Origin: Raskinella chloraquaticus (SeqCode)
Lineage (GTDB): Bacteria > Pseudomonadota > Alphaproteobacteria > Rhizobiales > UBA4765
Assembly: GCA_002365175.1 (NCBI GenBank)
Contig: DEZK01000002.1
Span: forward strand, 1 to 64,000
Reading direction: 5' to 3'
Length of the DNA: 64,000 bases
Below, in pieces: positions 1-9,348 of this stretch. Both the position numbers and the translations under genes were made by a program. A model generated the notes under the pieces. It made no database searches. It worked only from the letters and a program-made list of their open reading frames with translations, and was not told where the DNA came from. Positions within the stretch are counted from its first letter, which is position 1, and each line of letters opens with the position of its first letter.

Positions 1-47
<47 letters not shown>

Positions 48-178
48 CGTCGGTTTAGCTGATCATCTTGTATCGGGCAATGACCACGAGTGAGGTTGGC
101 TGGTGATGAGCCGGCATTGCCACGCCGGGCGTGGCGGATTGCAGTGGTGTCCCGCCAACCAGGCGCCCATCGCCGCGC

Positions 179-973
179 TCACGGTGCCGGGCTGCGGGCG
201 TTGCCGGCCATCTGTGACACGGCGTCCATCACCTCGTCAGGCGCGTTGAGGCGGCGGGAAAAGGCAAGGCGGCGTCCTTGTCCCCCAAGCGTCAGGTCAA
301 GGCCATCGGCGTCAACCGCGAGAAGGGTGACGTGCTGCGGATCGGCTGACAAAAGGCGGGCGATATCGGCATGCGCGTGGCGCTGCAAATGGGCCAGCAC
401 CACTGCCTGTTGCGCCGCGAAGGCGTCGCTGACCGCAGGCTCACACAGCAGATCGCCCGGTGTCAGCATGCGCGCGCGGGCAAAACCGCCATTGAGGTGA
501 GCCGCGTCGATTTCCAGCCGCCACATGGCGAAATCCGGCAGATCGGCATAAAGCGCCGCCTTGGCATGGCGGGCGAGAAAGCGGGGTTTTGCCGTGTCAT
601 CGTCATCGCGCAGACAGCGCCCGACAAGGCTCAGGCGCGGATGGGCGAGCGGATCGCCCTTGCCACCGGCCATCAACAGGAGAGAGACGCGCGGATCAGC
701 CTGCAGATTGCGGGTGTGGAGGGAGAGGGCGGAGAGGAAAAAGAGTGGCGCGCCATTCACTGCAGGCGCGCAGGTGACAAGGGTTGCCAGCGGATAGCCG
801 CTTGCAGGATCGAGCGTGGCGAGCGTCCCCTGCCCGCTGGCGCGCAGCAAGCGTCTGGCGACGCCCATCGTGTCGAATGCCGCCCCGTCGACCTCAGGAA
901 GACGGGCGGCGGAGGGAGTGATTGCGCCCAAGGGACGGCGATCCCCCGTACGCCCTTCGTCAGGCTCAGCCAT
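179..973 (-). CDS. HugZ-like pyridoxamine 5'-phosphate oxidase-fold protein
   Basis: The protein of about 264 aa has an FMN-binding split-barrel domain (roughly residues 35-175) followed by a small C-terminal domain of the DUF2470 type. This is the architecture of the HugZ/heme-utilisation family. The segment HLNGGFARARML matches the conserved HxxGGFARA-type motif at the end of the barrel. Family members bind heme or flavin and some degrade heme; whether this one does cannot be told. The start is placed at ATG 973; an in-frame ATG at 1003 would add ten lysine-rich residues. It is divergent from chvI, where related genomes often carry pckA. Confidence 0.8.
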   Translation of the reverse strand: MAEPDEGRTGDRRPLGAITPSAARLPEVDGAAFDTMGVARRLLRASGQGTLATLDPASGYPLATLVTCAPAVNGAPLFFLSALSLHTRNLQADPRVSLLLMAGGKGDPLAHPRLSLVGRCLRDDDDTAKPRFLARHAKAALYADLPDFAMWRLEIDAAHLNGGFARARMLTPGDLLCEPAVSDAFAAQQAVVLAHLQRHAHADIARLLSADPQHVTLLAVDADGLDLTLGGQGRRLAFSRRLNAPDEVMDAVSQMAGNARSPAP

Positions 974-1094
974 GGCGATATGCAATTTCTTTTTTGATAT
1001 CAATTGGTTGTAGCGTCTTTGTTATTACTGTCCGCTTTGCCACAATTCGGCCCCTCTTCGTTCTATGGTCTGTCTTTCCTAACACGAGGTGCCG

Positions 1095-1814
1095 ATGCCT
1101 ACCATTGCCCTGGTCGATGATGACCGTAACATCCTGACATCTGTTTCAATTGCCCTTGAAGCTGAAGGCTATCGTATCTCAACTTATACTGACGGCGTGT
1201 CGGCGCTGGAGGGGTTCAAGACCAACCCGCCTGATCTTGCCATTCTTGATATCAAGATGCCACGCATGGACGGCATGGAATTGCTGCGCCGTCTGCGGCA
1301 GAAATCGGAGATGCCTGTCATCTTCCTGACCTCCAAGGATGAAGAGATCGACGAATTGTTCGGCCTCAAGATGGGGGCTGATGATTTCATGCGCAAACCC
1401 TTCTCCCAGCGCCTGCTGGTTGAGCGGGTGCGGGCGGTTCTGCGCCGCGCCGGTGGCAAGGAGGCGGCGGCGGCCAATGGCGCTGCCACCAAGGCGGGAG
1501 ATCTGGGGAACAAGGCGCTTGATCGCGGGCATCTGCGCATGGACCCGGAGCGCCACACCTGCACGTGGATGGGCAAGGCCGTGGTTCTGACTGTCACGGA
1601 ATTCCTGATCCTGCATGCGCTGGCGCAACGTCCGGGCGTCGTTAAAAGCCGCAATGCCCTGATGGATGCGGCCTATGACGATCAGGTCTATGTCGATGAC
1701 CGCACCATTGACAGCCACATCAAGCGCCTGCGCAAGAAATTCAAGGTGGCGGACGATGATTTCGACATGATCGAGACGCTCTACGGCGTCGGCTACCGCT
1801 TCAAGGAAATCTAG
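1095..1814 (+). CDS. chvI: Two-component response regulator ChvI
   Basis: OmpR/PhoB-type regulator of 239 aa. The receiver domain (residues 1-120) carries the acidic pocket D8-D9-D10, phospho-acceptor Asp52 in LAILDIKMPRMDG, and the conserved KPF. The C-terminal winged helix (about 145-238) ends in RTIDSHIKRLRKK and GVGYRF. ChvI is phosphorylated by ChvG and in rhizobia controls envelope, exopolysaccharide, acid-stress and central carbon genes. ATG 1095 is chosen because GAGG lies 5 bases upstream; a GTG at 1089 is the alternative. The kinase gene follows 175 bases later, and HPr kinase and PTS genes come after it, an order typical of Hyphomicrobiales. Confidence 0.95.
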   Translation: MPTIALVDDDRNILTSVSIALEAEGYRISTYTDGVSALEGFKTNPPDLAILDIKMPRMDGMELLRRLRQKSEMPVIFLTSKDEEIDELFGLKMGADDFMRKPFSQRLLVERVRAVLRRAGGKEAAAANGAATKAGDLGNKALDRGHLRMDPERHTCTWMGKAVVLTVTEFLILHALAQRPGVVKSRNALMDAAYDDQVYVDDRTIDSHIKRLRKKFKVADDDFDMIETLYGVGYRFKEI

Positions 1815-1989
1815 GCTCGGGCCCCCGGGGCCGTCGTCACCGGCGCCTGTATGATTGCATCAAGGCACACGCCGGCGGTATCGTCCGGCGAGGAGGCCCG
1901 GCAGCGATGTGGCGCGATGCATGCAACAGGAACCCGCGACACGTCTGCGCTATCGCCCGTGCGGGCGATCAGCGAGCGGGCAGACGGTG

Positions 1990-3783
1990 ATGGCAATTCA
2001 GACGAGCACGCCACGGCGGCGATGGCTGCACATGGCACGCCTGACATTGGCGCGCGCTTTGCCGGCTCATCTGCCGTTTTTCCGCGCCGTGCTGCTGCGC
2101 CTGCGACGAGGCAGGCGTGCCATCGTCGACTATTTCTTTTCATCGCTCAGCCGGCGCATCGTCATCTTGAACCTGGCCGGGCTCGCCGCACTTCTCTTCG
2201 GCATCCTTTATCTGAACCAGTTTCGTGCCGGGCTCATCGACGCCCGGGTGCAAAGCCTGCTGACGCAGGGAGAGATCATCGCAGCAGCGATTGCTGGCAA
2301 CGCGACGGTCGATGACGGGGCGATTGCGCTTAATCCCGGCGCGCTGGTTGGCGGCGACGGCGAGGATAGTCCAGGGGACGGCGAGCGCTTGTCGTTTGGC
2401 ATCAATCCCGAACAGGTGGCGCCGCTGCTGCGCCGCCTCATCGCGCCAGCGAAATTGCGCGCCAGGGTCTACGATAATGACGGGGCGCTCGTCGTTGATT
2501 CGAGTTTCCTGTTCACGCGCGGCGAAGCGATCCGCCCTGATGCCCTGCGCCCCGGCGTCAAGCCAGGCCTGCTTGATCAGGCGTGGCGGTCGTTGCGCGC
2601 TGTTTTCGCACGTGACGATCTGCCGCGCTATCGCGAGCTCGGCGCCACTGAGGGCAGAGGATATCCGGAAGTGGTGCTGGCGCTCGCCGGTCGCTCGGCA
2701 CCGGTGGTGCGCGTCAACGAGCGCGGCGAACTGATCGTCTCGGTTGCCGTTCCCGTGCAGAAGGCACGCAGTGCGATTGGCGCCCTGCTGCTGTCGACGC
2801 AAGGGGGGGATATCGATGCCATCATTGATGCCGAACGGCTGGCAATCCTGCGCGTGTTTGCGGTCGCGTGCGCTGTCATGCTGGTGCTGTCGCTGCTGCT
2901 GTCGGGGTCGATTGCCGGGCCGGTCCGCCGGCTGGCGGAGGCGGCTGAAAAAGTGCGCGGCCTGTCGAGGGCGCGCGCCGAGATTCCCGATTTCACGGAC
3001 CGTCAGGACGAGATCGGCCATCTTTCCGGCGCGCTGCGCGACATGACAGCCGCACTCTACGGGCGCATCGAGGCCATCGAGCGCTTTGCAGCCGATGTTG
3101 CCCATGAATTGAAAAACCCGCTGACCTCGCTGCGCAGCGCGGTTGAAACCATGCCTCTGGCGCGCACAGATGATCAGCGCCGCCGCCTGCTTCACGTCAT
3201 CAATCACGATGTGCGCCGTCTCGACCGCCTCATCACCGATATCGCGGATGCCTCGCGGCTTGATGCTGAACTGCAGCGCGAACAGCGCGAGGCGATTGAT
3301 GTCGGTGGCATCCTGATCGGCATTTGCAGCCATTATAACGACACAGCGCAAACCGATGGGCCGAGCATCCGGCTCACCCTGGAGCGCCATGCCCTGGGAG
3401 CCAGAACGTTCATGACCAGCGGCCATGGCGGCAGGCTGGCGCGTGTCTTCACCAATCTGATCGACAATGCGCGCTCCTTTTCTCATCAGGGTGGCGAGAT
3501 CCGGGTCTCCGCCAAGCGCGAGGGCGGCGTCATCGAGATCACGGTGGATGACGATGGGCCAGGGATTGCGGCTGAACCGATCGAGCGTGTTTTCGAGCGC
3601 TTTTATACCGACCGCCCGGAAAGTGCCTTCGGCAATAATTCCGGCCTTGGCCTGTCGATCACCAAACAGATCGTTGAGGCCCATCGCGGGCGGATCATCG
3701 CCAGCAATCGCACGGTCAGTGATGGGGACGGCCTGCCGCAGGTTGCGGGCGCGCGTTTCGTCGTTCGTTTGCCGGCCAGCTGA
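1990..3783 (+). CDS. chvG: Sensor histidine kinase ChvG
   Basis: Membrane sensor kinase of about 597 aa. A basic N-terminus is followed by a first transmembrane helix, a periplasmic domain of roughly 230 residues, a second helix (LRVFAVACAVMLVLSLLL), HAMP, a HisKA domain with the H-box VAHELKNPLTSL (His about 372) and a HATPase with NLIDNA, DDGPGI and GLGLSI. It phosphorylates ChvI; in Sinorhizobium the periplasmic domain is controlled by ExoR. ATG 1990 gives a normal N-terminus; the frame is open back to 1855, but that stretch reads as non-coding Arg-rich sequence. The hprK gene begins 2 bases after the stop, so co-transcription is likely. Confidence 0.93.
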   Translation: MAIQTSTPRRRWLHMARLTLARALPAHLPFFRAVLLRLRRGRRAIVDYFFSSLSRRIVILNLAGLAALLFGILYLNQFRAGLIDARVQSLLTQGEIIAAAIAGNATVDDGAIALNPGALVGGDGEDSPGDGERLSFGINPEQVAPLLRRLIAPAKLRARVYDNDGALVVDSSFLFTRGEAIRPDALRPGVKPGLLDQAWRSLRAVFARDDLPRYRELGATEGRGYPEVVLALAGRSAPVVRVNERGELIVSVAVPVQKARSAIGALLLSTQGGDIDAIIDAERLAILRVFAVACAVMLVLSLLLSGSIAGPVRRLAEAAEKVRGLSRARAEIPDFTDRQDEIGHLSGALRDMTAALYGRIEAIERFAADVAHELKNPLTSLRSAVETMPLARTDDQRRRLLHVINHDVRRLDRLITDIADASRLDAELQREQREAIDVGGILIGICSHYNDTAQTDGPSIRLTLERHALGARTFMTSGHGGRLARVFTNLIDNARSFSHQGGEIRVSAKREGGVIEITVDDDGPGIAAEPIERVFERFYTDRPESAFGNNSGLGLSITKQIVEAHRGRIIASNRTVSDGDGLPQVAGARFVVRLPAS

Positions 3784-3785
3784 CG

Positions 3786-4250
3786 ATGGTGCGTCTGCAT
3801 GCAACGACGGTGCTGGTTGGACCTGGCGCTCTCTTGATCAGAGGTCCCTCGGGCAGCGGGAAATCCGCGCTGGCGTGGAGCCTGATGACCAGGCCGCCCC
3901 TGCGTCCGCATGGCGGGCAGACACTCGTGCGGCTGGTGGCCGATGACCAGACCATCGTCAGGCAGGAAGGCGGCCGCCTGATTGCCTCGCCCTCGCCCCC
4001 GCTGGAAGGCCTCATCGAAGTGCGGGGACAGGGTATTTTCCGGGTCGCCCATGAGCCACACGCAGTTGTGAAGGCGGTGATCGAGCTTGGCTCATCGTTG
4101 CGTTTACCTGATGAATACCAAGATCATGTCATGATCGAGAACGTTGCACTTCAATGCGTTCATGTCGCGTCCAGGGCCTCTGACCCGGCCTCCCTCGTGC
4201 TGGCGGTGCTGGGTCTGTCGGGAACGAGACTTGATCTTGACTGTTTGTAA
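3786..4250 (+). CDS. hprK: HPr kinase/phosphorylase, short alphaproteobacterial form
   Basis: Only 154 aa: the catalytic C-terminal domain of HPrK without the N-terminal domain found in Firmicutes, as is usual in alphaproteobacteria. The P-loop GPSGSGKS is at residues 20-27, LVADDQ follows as the second acidic motif, and EGLIEVRGQGIF corresponds to the HPrK signature. It should phosphorylate HPr on serine and tie carbon state to the neighbouring ChvGI system. It starts 2 bases after chvG and is followed by the EIIA and HPr genes. Confidence 0.93.
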   Translation: MVRLHATTVLVGPGALLIRGPSGSGKSALAWSLMTRPPLRPHGGQTLVRLVADDQTIVRQEGGRLIASPSPPLEGLIEVRGQGIFRVAHEPHAVVKAVIELGSSLRLPDEYQDHVMIENVALQCVHVASRASDPASLVLAVLGLSGTRLDLDCL

Positions 4251-4350
4251 GCGTGCTGGATAACTTGCGTTGCACTGCAAAAAAGCCCATGTAACTCGCC
4301 CGGCCGGTCTGCGGTTGCGGTTGAGTGGCACTCACAGTTAGAGCGAGTCG

Positions 4351-4752
4351 ATGATCGGCCTGGTTCTGGTTACTCACGGGCGGCTTGCCGAAGAATTTCG
4401 GTCAGCTCTTGAGCATGTGGTTGGTCCGCAAAAACAAGTTGCGACCATCTGTATCGGCCCCAATGATGACATGGAGCGCCGGCGGCGCGACATTCTCGAC
4501 GCGTCGATGGGCGTCGACAGTGGCGATGGTGTGGTCATTTTGACCGATCTTTTCGGCGGTACCCCGTCCAATCTTGCCATATCGGTGATGGATGAAGGCG
4601 CCTACGAGGTCATTGCCGGCGTCAATCTGCCGATGTTGGTGAAACTGGCCAAAACGCGCCATGACGGGCGGCTGCGTGATGTTGTTGCCTGCGCGGAGGA
4701 AGCGGGGCGCAAATACATCCGCTCCGCAAGCCGGGTGCTGGCGGGTAATTAA
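4351..4752 (+). CDS. PTS EIIA component, mannose family (regulatory)
   Basis: A 133-aa protein of the EIIA-Man fold with active-site His9 in LVTHGRLAEEF and the typical LTDLFGGTPSNLA segment. No EIIB or EIIC gene is near, so it is probably part of the regulatory PTS of alphaproteobacteria, in which EI-Ntr and HPr pass phosphate to EIIA proteins that control other proteins rather than import sugar. It lies between hprK (100 bases upstream) and the HPr gene (69 bases downstream). Confidence 0.92.
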   Translation: MIGLVLVTHGRLAEEFRSALEHVVGPQKQVATICIGPNDDMERRRRDILDASMGVDSGDGVVILTDLFGGTPSNLAISVMDEGAYEVIAGVNLPMLVKLAKTRHDGRLRDVVACAEEAGRKYIRSASRVLAGN

Positions 4753-4821
4753 ACACCACCCAACACCTTGCATTCACACTTGATTTCAAGCAGTTTGGCA
4801 CCCCTTTGTGCAGGTGCCCTG

Positions 4822-5115
4822 ATGCCGGCTGATTTCCCTGACAGCGCGTTGATGCGCGAGCTTCCTATCCTCAACAAGCGCGGTCTCCATGCCCGCGCTT
4901 CCGCCAAGCTCGTGCAGCTGGTTGAAGGATTTTCCTCACAAGTCTGGGTCAGTCGTGCGGGCGAAACAGTGGGCGGCACGTCCATCATGGGGCTCATGAT
5001 GCTGGCGGCAGCGCCGGGGACCACCGTTACCGTCCATTGTGACGGGGCGGATGCGGCAGCCGCGCTTGAGGCTATTTCAGCGCTTATTCTCAATCGCTTC
5101 GGCGAAGAGGAATAA
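4822..5115 (+). CDS. ptsH: Phosphocarrier protein HPr
   Basis: HPr family protein of 97 aa. The EI-dependent histidine is His23 in NKRGLHARASAKL, and the HprK target serine is Ser54 in GGTSIMGLMML. Both sites are present, so dual phosphorylation is possible, in line with hprK two genes upstream. ATG 4822 is preferred; ATG 4852 would give an 87-residue protein closer to the average HPr length. EI (ptsP/ptsI) is not in the window. The gene closes the chvI-chvG-hprK-EIIA-HPr block. Confidence 0.93.
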   Translation: MPADFPDSALMRELPILNKRGLHARASAKLVQLVEGFSSQVWVSRAGETVGGTSIMGLMMLAAAPGTTVTVHCDGADAAAALEAISALILNRFGEEE

Positions 5116-5167
5116 CCCGCCGGCAAACGCACGGCTGTTCAATATATAAAAATATCTTTATTTCCTA

Positions 5168-5196
5168 TTGCGAACGACGACAAGGCCGGTTATAGG
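5168..5196 (+). promoter_or_regulatory. Predicted sigma70-type promoter of ahcY
   Basis: TTGCGA (5168-5173) and TATAGG (5191-5196) are separated by exactly 17 bases and lie about 46 bases before the ahcY start, behind an AT-rich stretch (5141-5166). GGGAG before ATG 5243 is the ribosome binding site. This is a motif match only. Confidence 0.45.
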
Positions 5197-5242
5197 CTCG
5201 CACGGACACTAACAACGCCAATTTGTCACGGGAGCTTTCGGC

Positions 5243-6646
5243 ATGGCCGCTCAGGATTACATCGTCAAGGATATCAGCCTCGCGGAATTTGGCCGCAAGG
5301 AAATCGCCATTGCTGAGACCGAAATGCCCGGGCTGATGGCGACGCGCGAGGAATACGGTGCAAAAAAGCCGCTCAAGGGCGCGCGCATCGCCGGCTCGCT
5401 GCACATGACGATCCAGACGGCGGTTCTTATCGAAACGCTGAAAGTGCTGGGCGCTGATGTCCGCTGGGTGTCGTGCAACATTTATTCCACGCAGGACCAC
5501 GCAGCTGCCGCAATTGCGGCCGGCGGCACGCCTGTCTTTGCCTACAAGGGCGAAACGCTGGTTGAATACTGGGATTACACGGCCAAGCTTTTTGACTGGC
5601 ATGGCGGCGGCATGCCCAACATGATCCTTGATGATGGCGGCGATGCCACCATGTTCGTTCATCTTGGCCTGCGGGCGGAAAATGGCGATACTGCCTTCCT
5701 CGACAAGCCGGGAACGGAAGAAGAAGAAATCTTCTTTGCGCTGCTGAAGAAGAAACTCATCGAAAAGCCCAAGGGCTGGTTCGCCGAGCTTGCAGCCTCG
5801 ATCCGCGGCGTCTCGGAAGAAACAACCACGGGCGTCAACCGCCTCTATCAGCTCGCCAGCGCCGGCAAGCTGCTGTTCCCGGCGATCAACGTCAATGACA
5901 GCGTCACAAAGTCGAAATTCGACAATCTCTATGGTTGCCGCGAATCGCTTGTTGACGCGATCCGCCGTGGCACTGACGTGATGATGGCTGGCAAGGTCGC
6001 CTTCGTTGCCGGCTTCGGCGATGTGGGCAAGGGCTCGGCCGCCTCTCTGCGCCAGGCTGGTTGCCGCGTCATGGTGTCGGAAGTCGATCCGATCTGCGCC
6101 TTGCAGGCGGCGATGGAAGGTTATGAAGTGGTGACGATGGAAGATGCAGCGCCGCGCGCCGACATTTTCGTGACCGCCACCGGCAACAAGGACATCATCA
6201 CGATCGAGCATATGCGGGCGATGAAGGACCGGGCGATTGTCTGCAATATCGGCCATTTCGACAACGAGATTCAGGTTTCTTCGCTCAAGAACTTCAAATG
6301 GAACAACATCAAGCCGCAGGTTGACGAGATCGAACTGGCCTCCGGTCGTCGTATCATCCTGCTGTCCGAGGGGCGCCTGGTGAATCTCGGCAATGCCATG
6401 GGCCACCCCTCCTTCGTCATGTCGGCGTCGTTCACCAACCAGACGATTGCCCAGATCGAGTTGTGGACCAACCCCGGCCAGTACGACAAGAAGGTCTACA
6501 CCTTGCCCAAGCGCCTTGATGAGAAGGTCGCCATGCTGCATCTGGAAAAGATCGGCGTGAAGCTCACCACTCTGCGCGCTGATCAGGCCTCCTACATCGG
6601 CGTTGGCCAGCAAGGCCCGTTCAAGCCGGATCATTATCGCTACTAA
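5243..6646 (+). CDS. ahcY: Adenosylhomocysteinase (S-adenosylhomocysteine hydrolase)
   Basis: Full-length SahH of 467 aa. It hydrolyses S-adenosylhomocysteine to homocysteine and adenosine, which removes the product inhibitor of methyltransferases. Recognisable segments are the substrate domain (GSLHMTIQTAVLIETL), the NAD-binding loop GFGDVGKGSA, and the conserved C-terminal KPDHYRY. It has its own predicted promoter and a strong terminator, so it forms a single-gene unit between the PTS block and divL. Confidence 0.98.
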   Translation: MAAQDYIVKDISLAEFGRKEIAIAETEMPGLMATREEYGAKKPLKGARIAGSLHMTIQTAVLIETLKVLGADVRWVSCNIYSTQDHAAAAIAAGGTPVFAYKGETLVEYWDYTAKLFDWHGGGMPNMILDDGGDATMFVHLGLRAENGDTAFLDKPGTEEEEIFFALLKKKLIEKPKGWFAELAASIRGVSEETTTGVNRLYQLASAGKLLFPAINVNDSVTKSKFDNLYGCRESLVDAIRRGTDVMMAGKVAFVAGFGDVGKGSAASLRQAGCRVMVSEVDPICALQAAMEGYEVVTMEDAAPRADIFVTATGNKDIITIEHMRAMKDRAIVCNIGHFDNEIQVSSLKNFKWNNIKPQVDEIELASGRRIILLSEGRLVNLGNAMGHPSFVMSASFTNQTIAQIELWTNPGQYDKKVYTLPKRLDEKVAMLHLEKIGVKLTTLRADQASYIGVGQQGPFKPDHYRY

Positions 6647-6672
6647 GCGACAGGGCTCACCGACCTTTTTCA

Positions 6673-6701
6673 GGCCCCGCTTCGGCGGGGCCTTTTGTTT
6701 T
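6673..6701 (+). terminator. Rho-independent terminator after ahcY
   Basis: GGCCCCGC (6673-6680), a TTCG tetraloop and GCGGGGCC (6685-6692) form a perfect 8-bp stem, followed by TTTTGTTTT. It lies 27 bases after the ahcY stop. Confidence 0.95.
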
Positions 6702-6867
6702 GACGCACAAATTTCTCGACTTTGATGTGAACAAGATGCGTTCCCGTTTCGGACTCGTAGGCGCGGATGCTCAAATCAGGCATGTTCGACGCGATTCGCT
6801 TTTGCGACGGGCCGCGATCAATCACCGGGCTCCCCGCCATGCACAACGCGCGATCAGGGTCGAGCAG

Positions 6868-9336
6868 ATGAGTATTTGCGACAATTTCAAGAGGACAGGT
6901 TCTGCCATCACAAGGCTGAGCGTTCTTCTTCCTGTGTCGCTTTTGCTCGGCGCATCAGCGCCTTCCCTATCGCTTGGCCATCCCACTGTGATCACTGCGG
7001 TCATTGCCGCTATCCTCTTTGTTTTGCTGTTTTTTGCCGGCCTCTTCACCTGGCGGGGGCACAACCGGCTTACCGGCGCGGACAGCGATCTCCTCCTTCA
7101 GCAATCGCGCCAGGCGCAACGCCTCGCGGTGGTCGAGACGGTGATTGGCCAGGACGCCCTGGTGATGGCGGTGTGGGATGAACCGGGAGGCCTGCCGCAA
7201 TACCTGCGCAACACACTCACGATGAGCGAGACGATCCCCTCGCGCGCCGGCCCGTTCATGATGTTTGACACATGGCTTGACGGGCCGAGCGCGGAGAAGC
7301 TGACGGCACATCTCGCGCAGCTGTGGAAGCGCGGTGCCACGTTCAGCGAGACGGTGACCACAAGCAAAGGGGAACGGCTGAACGCGCAGGGGCTTTACAC
7401 CAGTCACAATGCGATCCTGGTCCTGCGCGCCGTGCCGGTGGCTGAACGCGCCCTGCCATCATCCGACGAAGCGGCGAAAAAGCTGCTCGCTGACCTGCCC
7501 CATCCGGCCTGGATCCAGGATGTCAGCGGAGCCATTGTGTGGCGCAATGCAGCCAGCGCAGCCGCACCGCCTTTTCCAAGCGGCACAGATGGGTGGGCGA
7601 ATATTGGTCCTGAACAGCGCGCAGCCGCGCAGGAGGCATGGCGCGCCGGCAAGCCCTGGCATCAGCGCATCGTGCTGGAGGGCGGCTCCAGCAAGCGCGG
7701 CTATGACATATCGCTGCTGCCAATGGGCGGATCAGTTGCAGCGCTCGCCTTCGACATTTCCGACTTTGAAACAGTGCGCGGCGAAATGTCGGCACTGCTG
7801 TCGGCGCAGCAGAACGCCTTCAAACATTTGCGCACGGGGATTGCCGTTTTTGGCGCCGATCAGCGGCTGCGTTATGCCAATCCGGCATGGCGTGAATTGT
7901 GGGACATCAATGACGCGTTCATTGCGGATAATCCCGAGGACGAAGCTATCCTCGATCATTTGCGGGCGCTGCGCCTTCTGCCCGATGAGCGCGATTTCAA
8001 TGGCTGGAAAAAGCGCTATCTGACGCGCTCGCGGGAAGGCGCGGTCGACGAGACCTGGTACTTGCCACAAGGCAGGGTGTTGCGGGTTGCAAGCCTGCCG
8101 ACGCGCGATGGCGGCTATACCATCATCAATGAGAACCTGTCAGAGCTTGAAGAATTGCGGCGGCGCTACGCCACCCATGAGCGGGTGCAACGCCAGACAT
8201 TCGAGGCCCTCACCGACGCGGTCATTGTGTTTGGTTCCGATGGACGGCTGCAATTGTTCAATCCGGCGTTTGCCAGCATGTGGCGCGTCGACGAGGCCGA
8301 TACGCTTGATCTCGAAAAGCACCCGCATATCGATGAGCTGATCGCCTGGTTTGCCGTCCTTCATGACGATCCGCCGGTCTGGTCAGGGTTGAAGAACGGC
8401 GTCATCGCCATGGGCGAGGACCGCAGCGTCTTCACGACCAGCCTGTCGCGGCGCGACGGCGTGGTGATCGATGTATCAAGCCGCCCCTTACCAGGCGGGG
8501 CAACGCTCGTCACCTTTGTTGATCAGACGGCAGCGGTCAGAGTTAAAACTGCCCTGGAGGAACGCAACAAGGCGCTTGTGGATGCCGATCAGTTGAAAAA
8601 TGACTTTATCCAACACGTGTCCTACGAGTTGCGCTCACCGCTCAACAGCATCATCGGCTTCACCGAAATGCTTGCCGATCCGGTGCTCATGGCAAAAGCG
8701 CGCGACACGACACACGACGCAAGCGCCCTGTCGCGGCAAAGCGAATATATCGGCTATATCAGCTCGCAGTCGCACACGCTTCTTGCCATCATTGACGATA
8801 TCCTCACCCTTGCCTCCATTGATGCCGGGGCTATCGCCCTTGATATCACCCGTGTCGAGCCGCTTGAGGTGATGGCAAGCGCAGCGGGCGCGCTGCGCCA
8901 GCGCTGTGCGGAGGCGGGTATTTCACTCAGCGTGGAAGTCAATGGCGACATCGGTGCCTTCAACGCCGATGCGCAGCGGGTGCGTCAGGTCCTCTACAAC
9001 CTGCTGTCGAATGCCATCGGCTTTTCCACGCGCGGCCAGTCGGTGTCGCTGACAGCCAGCCGCAGTCAGGCACAGGATATCATCTTCGAGGTGGGGGATG
9101 ATGGCCCTGGCATAGCGCCGGAAGATCAGGCGCATGTCTTTGATCGATTTTCCACCAAGGCCAATGGCACGGACCATCGTGGAGCAGGTCTTGGCCTGTC
9201 GATTGTCAAATCCTTCGTCGAACTGCATGGCGGCCACATCACGCTGCAGTCGCAGATAGGCCAGGGAACCCGGGTGCGGTGCACCTTCCCGGAACGGGCG
9301 CTCGAGCAGCATCGCCTCGACCAGCGCCCGCAATGA
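6868..9336 (+). CDS. divL: PAS-domain kinase DivL-like, with tyrosine in place of the H-box histidine
   Basis: About 822 aa. One or two N-terminal hydrophobic helices (residues ~13-60) are followed by several PAS-like segments, a HisKA-like domain and a HATPase (NLLSNAIGF, DDGPGI, GLGLSIVKSF). The H-box reads HVSYELRSPLNSI: the phospho-accepting histidine is Tyr586. This is the hallmark of Caulobacter DivL, which modulates CckA and DivK in cell-cycle control. ATG 6868 is chosen; the frame is open to 6700 but that stretch overlaps the ahcY terminator. The next gene starts 12 bases downstream, so divL heads a run reaching addA. Confidence 0.85.
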   Translation: MSICDNFKRTGSAITRLSVLLPVSLLLGASAPSLSLGHPTVITAVIAAILFVLLFFAGLFTWRGHNRLTGADSDLLLQQSRQAQRLAVVETVIGQDALVMAVWDEPGGLPQYLRNTLTMSETIPSRAGPFMMFDTWLDGPSAEKLTAHLAQLWKRGATFSETVTTSKGERLNAQGLYTSHNAILVLRAVPVAERALPSSDEAAKKLLADLPHPAWIQDVSGAIVWRNAASAAAPPFPSGTDGWANIGPEQRAAAQEAWRAGKPWHQRIVLEGGSSKRGYDISLLPMGGSVAALAFDISDFETVRGEMSALLSAQQNAFKHLRTGIAVFGADQRLRYANPAWRELWDINDAFIADNPEDEAILDHLRALRLLPDERDFNGWKKRYLTRSREGAVDETWYLPQGRVLRVASLPTRDGGYTIINENLSELEELRRRYATHERVQRQTFEALTDAVIVFGSDGRLQLFNPAFASMWRVDEADTLDLEKHPHIDELIAWFAVLHDDPPVWSGLKNGVIAMGEDRSVFTTSLSRRDGVVIDVSSRPLPGGATLVTFVDQTAAVRVKTALEERNKALVDADQLKNDFIQHVSYELRSPLNSIIGFTEMLADPVLMAKARDTTHDASALSRQSEYIGYISSQSHTLLAIIDDILTLASIDAGAIALDITRVEPLEVMASAAGALRQRCAEAGISLSVEVNGDIGAFNADAQRVRQVLYNLLSNAIGFSTRGQSVSLTASRSQAQDIIFEVGDDGPGIAPEDQAHVFDRFSTKANGTDHRGAGLGLSIVKSFVELHGGHITLQSQIGQGTRVRCTFPERALEQHRLDQRPQ

Positions 9337-9348
9337 TCGGCGGGATTT

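Noticed and set aside
1855..1989. N-terminal extension of ChvG
   Set aside because: The extra 45 residues are Arg-rich and unlike ChvG N-termini; ATG 1990 is preferred.
2140..3804. Long open frame (554 codons) on the minus strand over chvG
   Set aside because: It mirrors the chvG reading frame; high GC removes stops on the opposite strand. The plus strand has full kinase motifs and the antisense product has no recognisable domain.
5116..5242. SAH or SAM riboswitch upstream of ahcY
   Set aside because: If the predicted promoter is right the leader is only about 45 bases, too short, and no conserved riboswitch core was seen.
5165..6634. Long open frame (489 codons) on the minus strand over ahcY
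   Set aside because: ahcY is unmistakable on the plus strand; the antisense product is unlike any protein I know.
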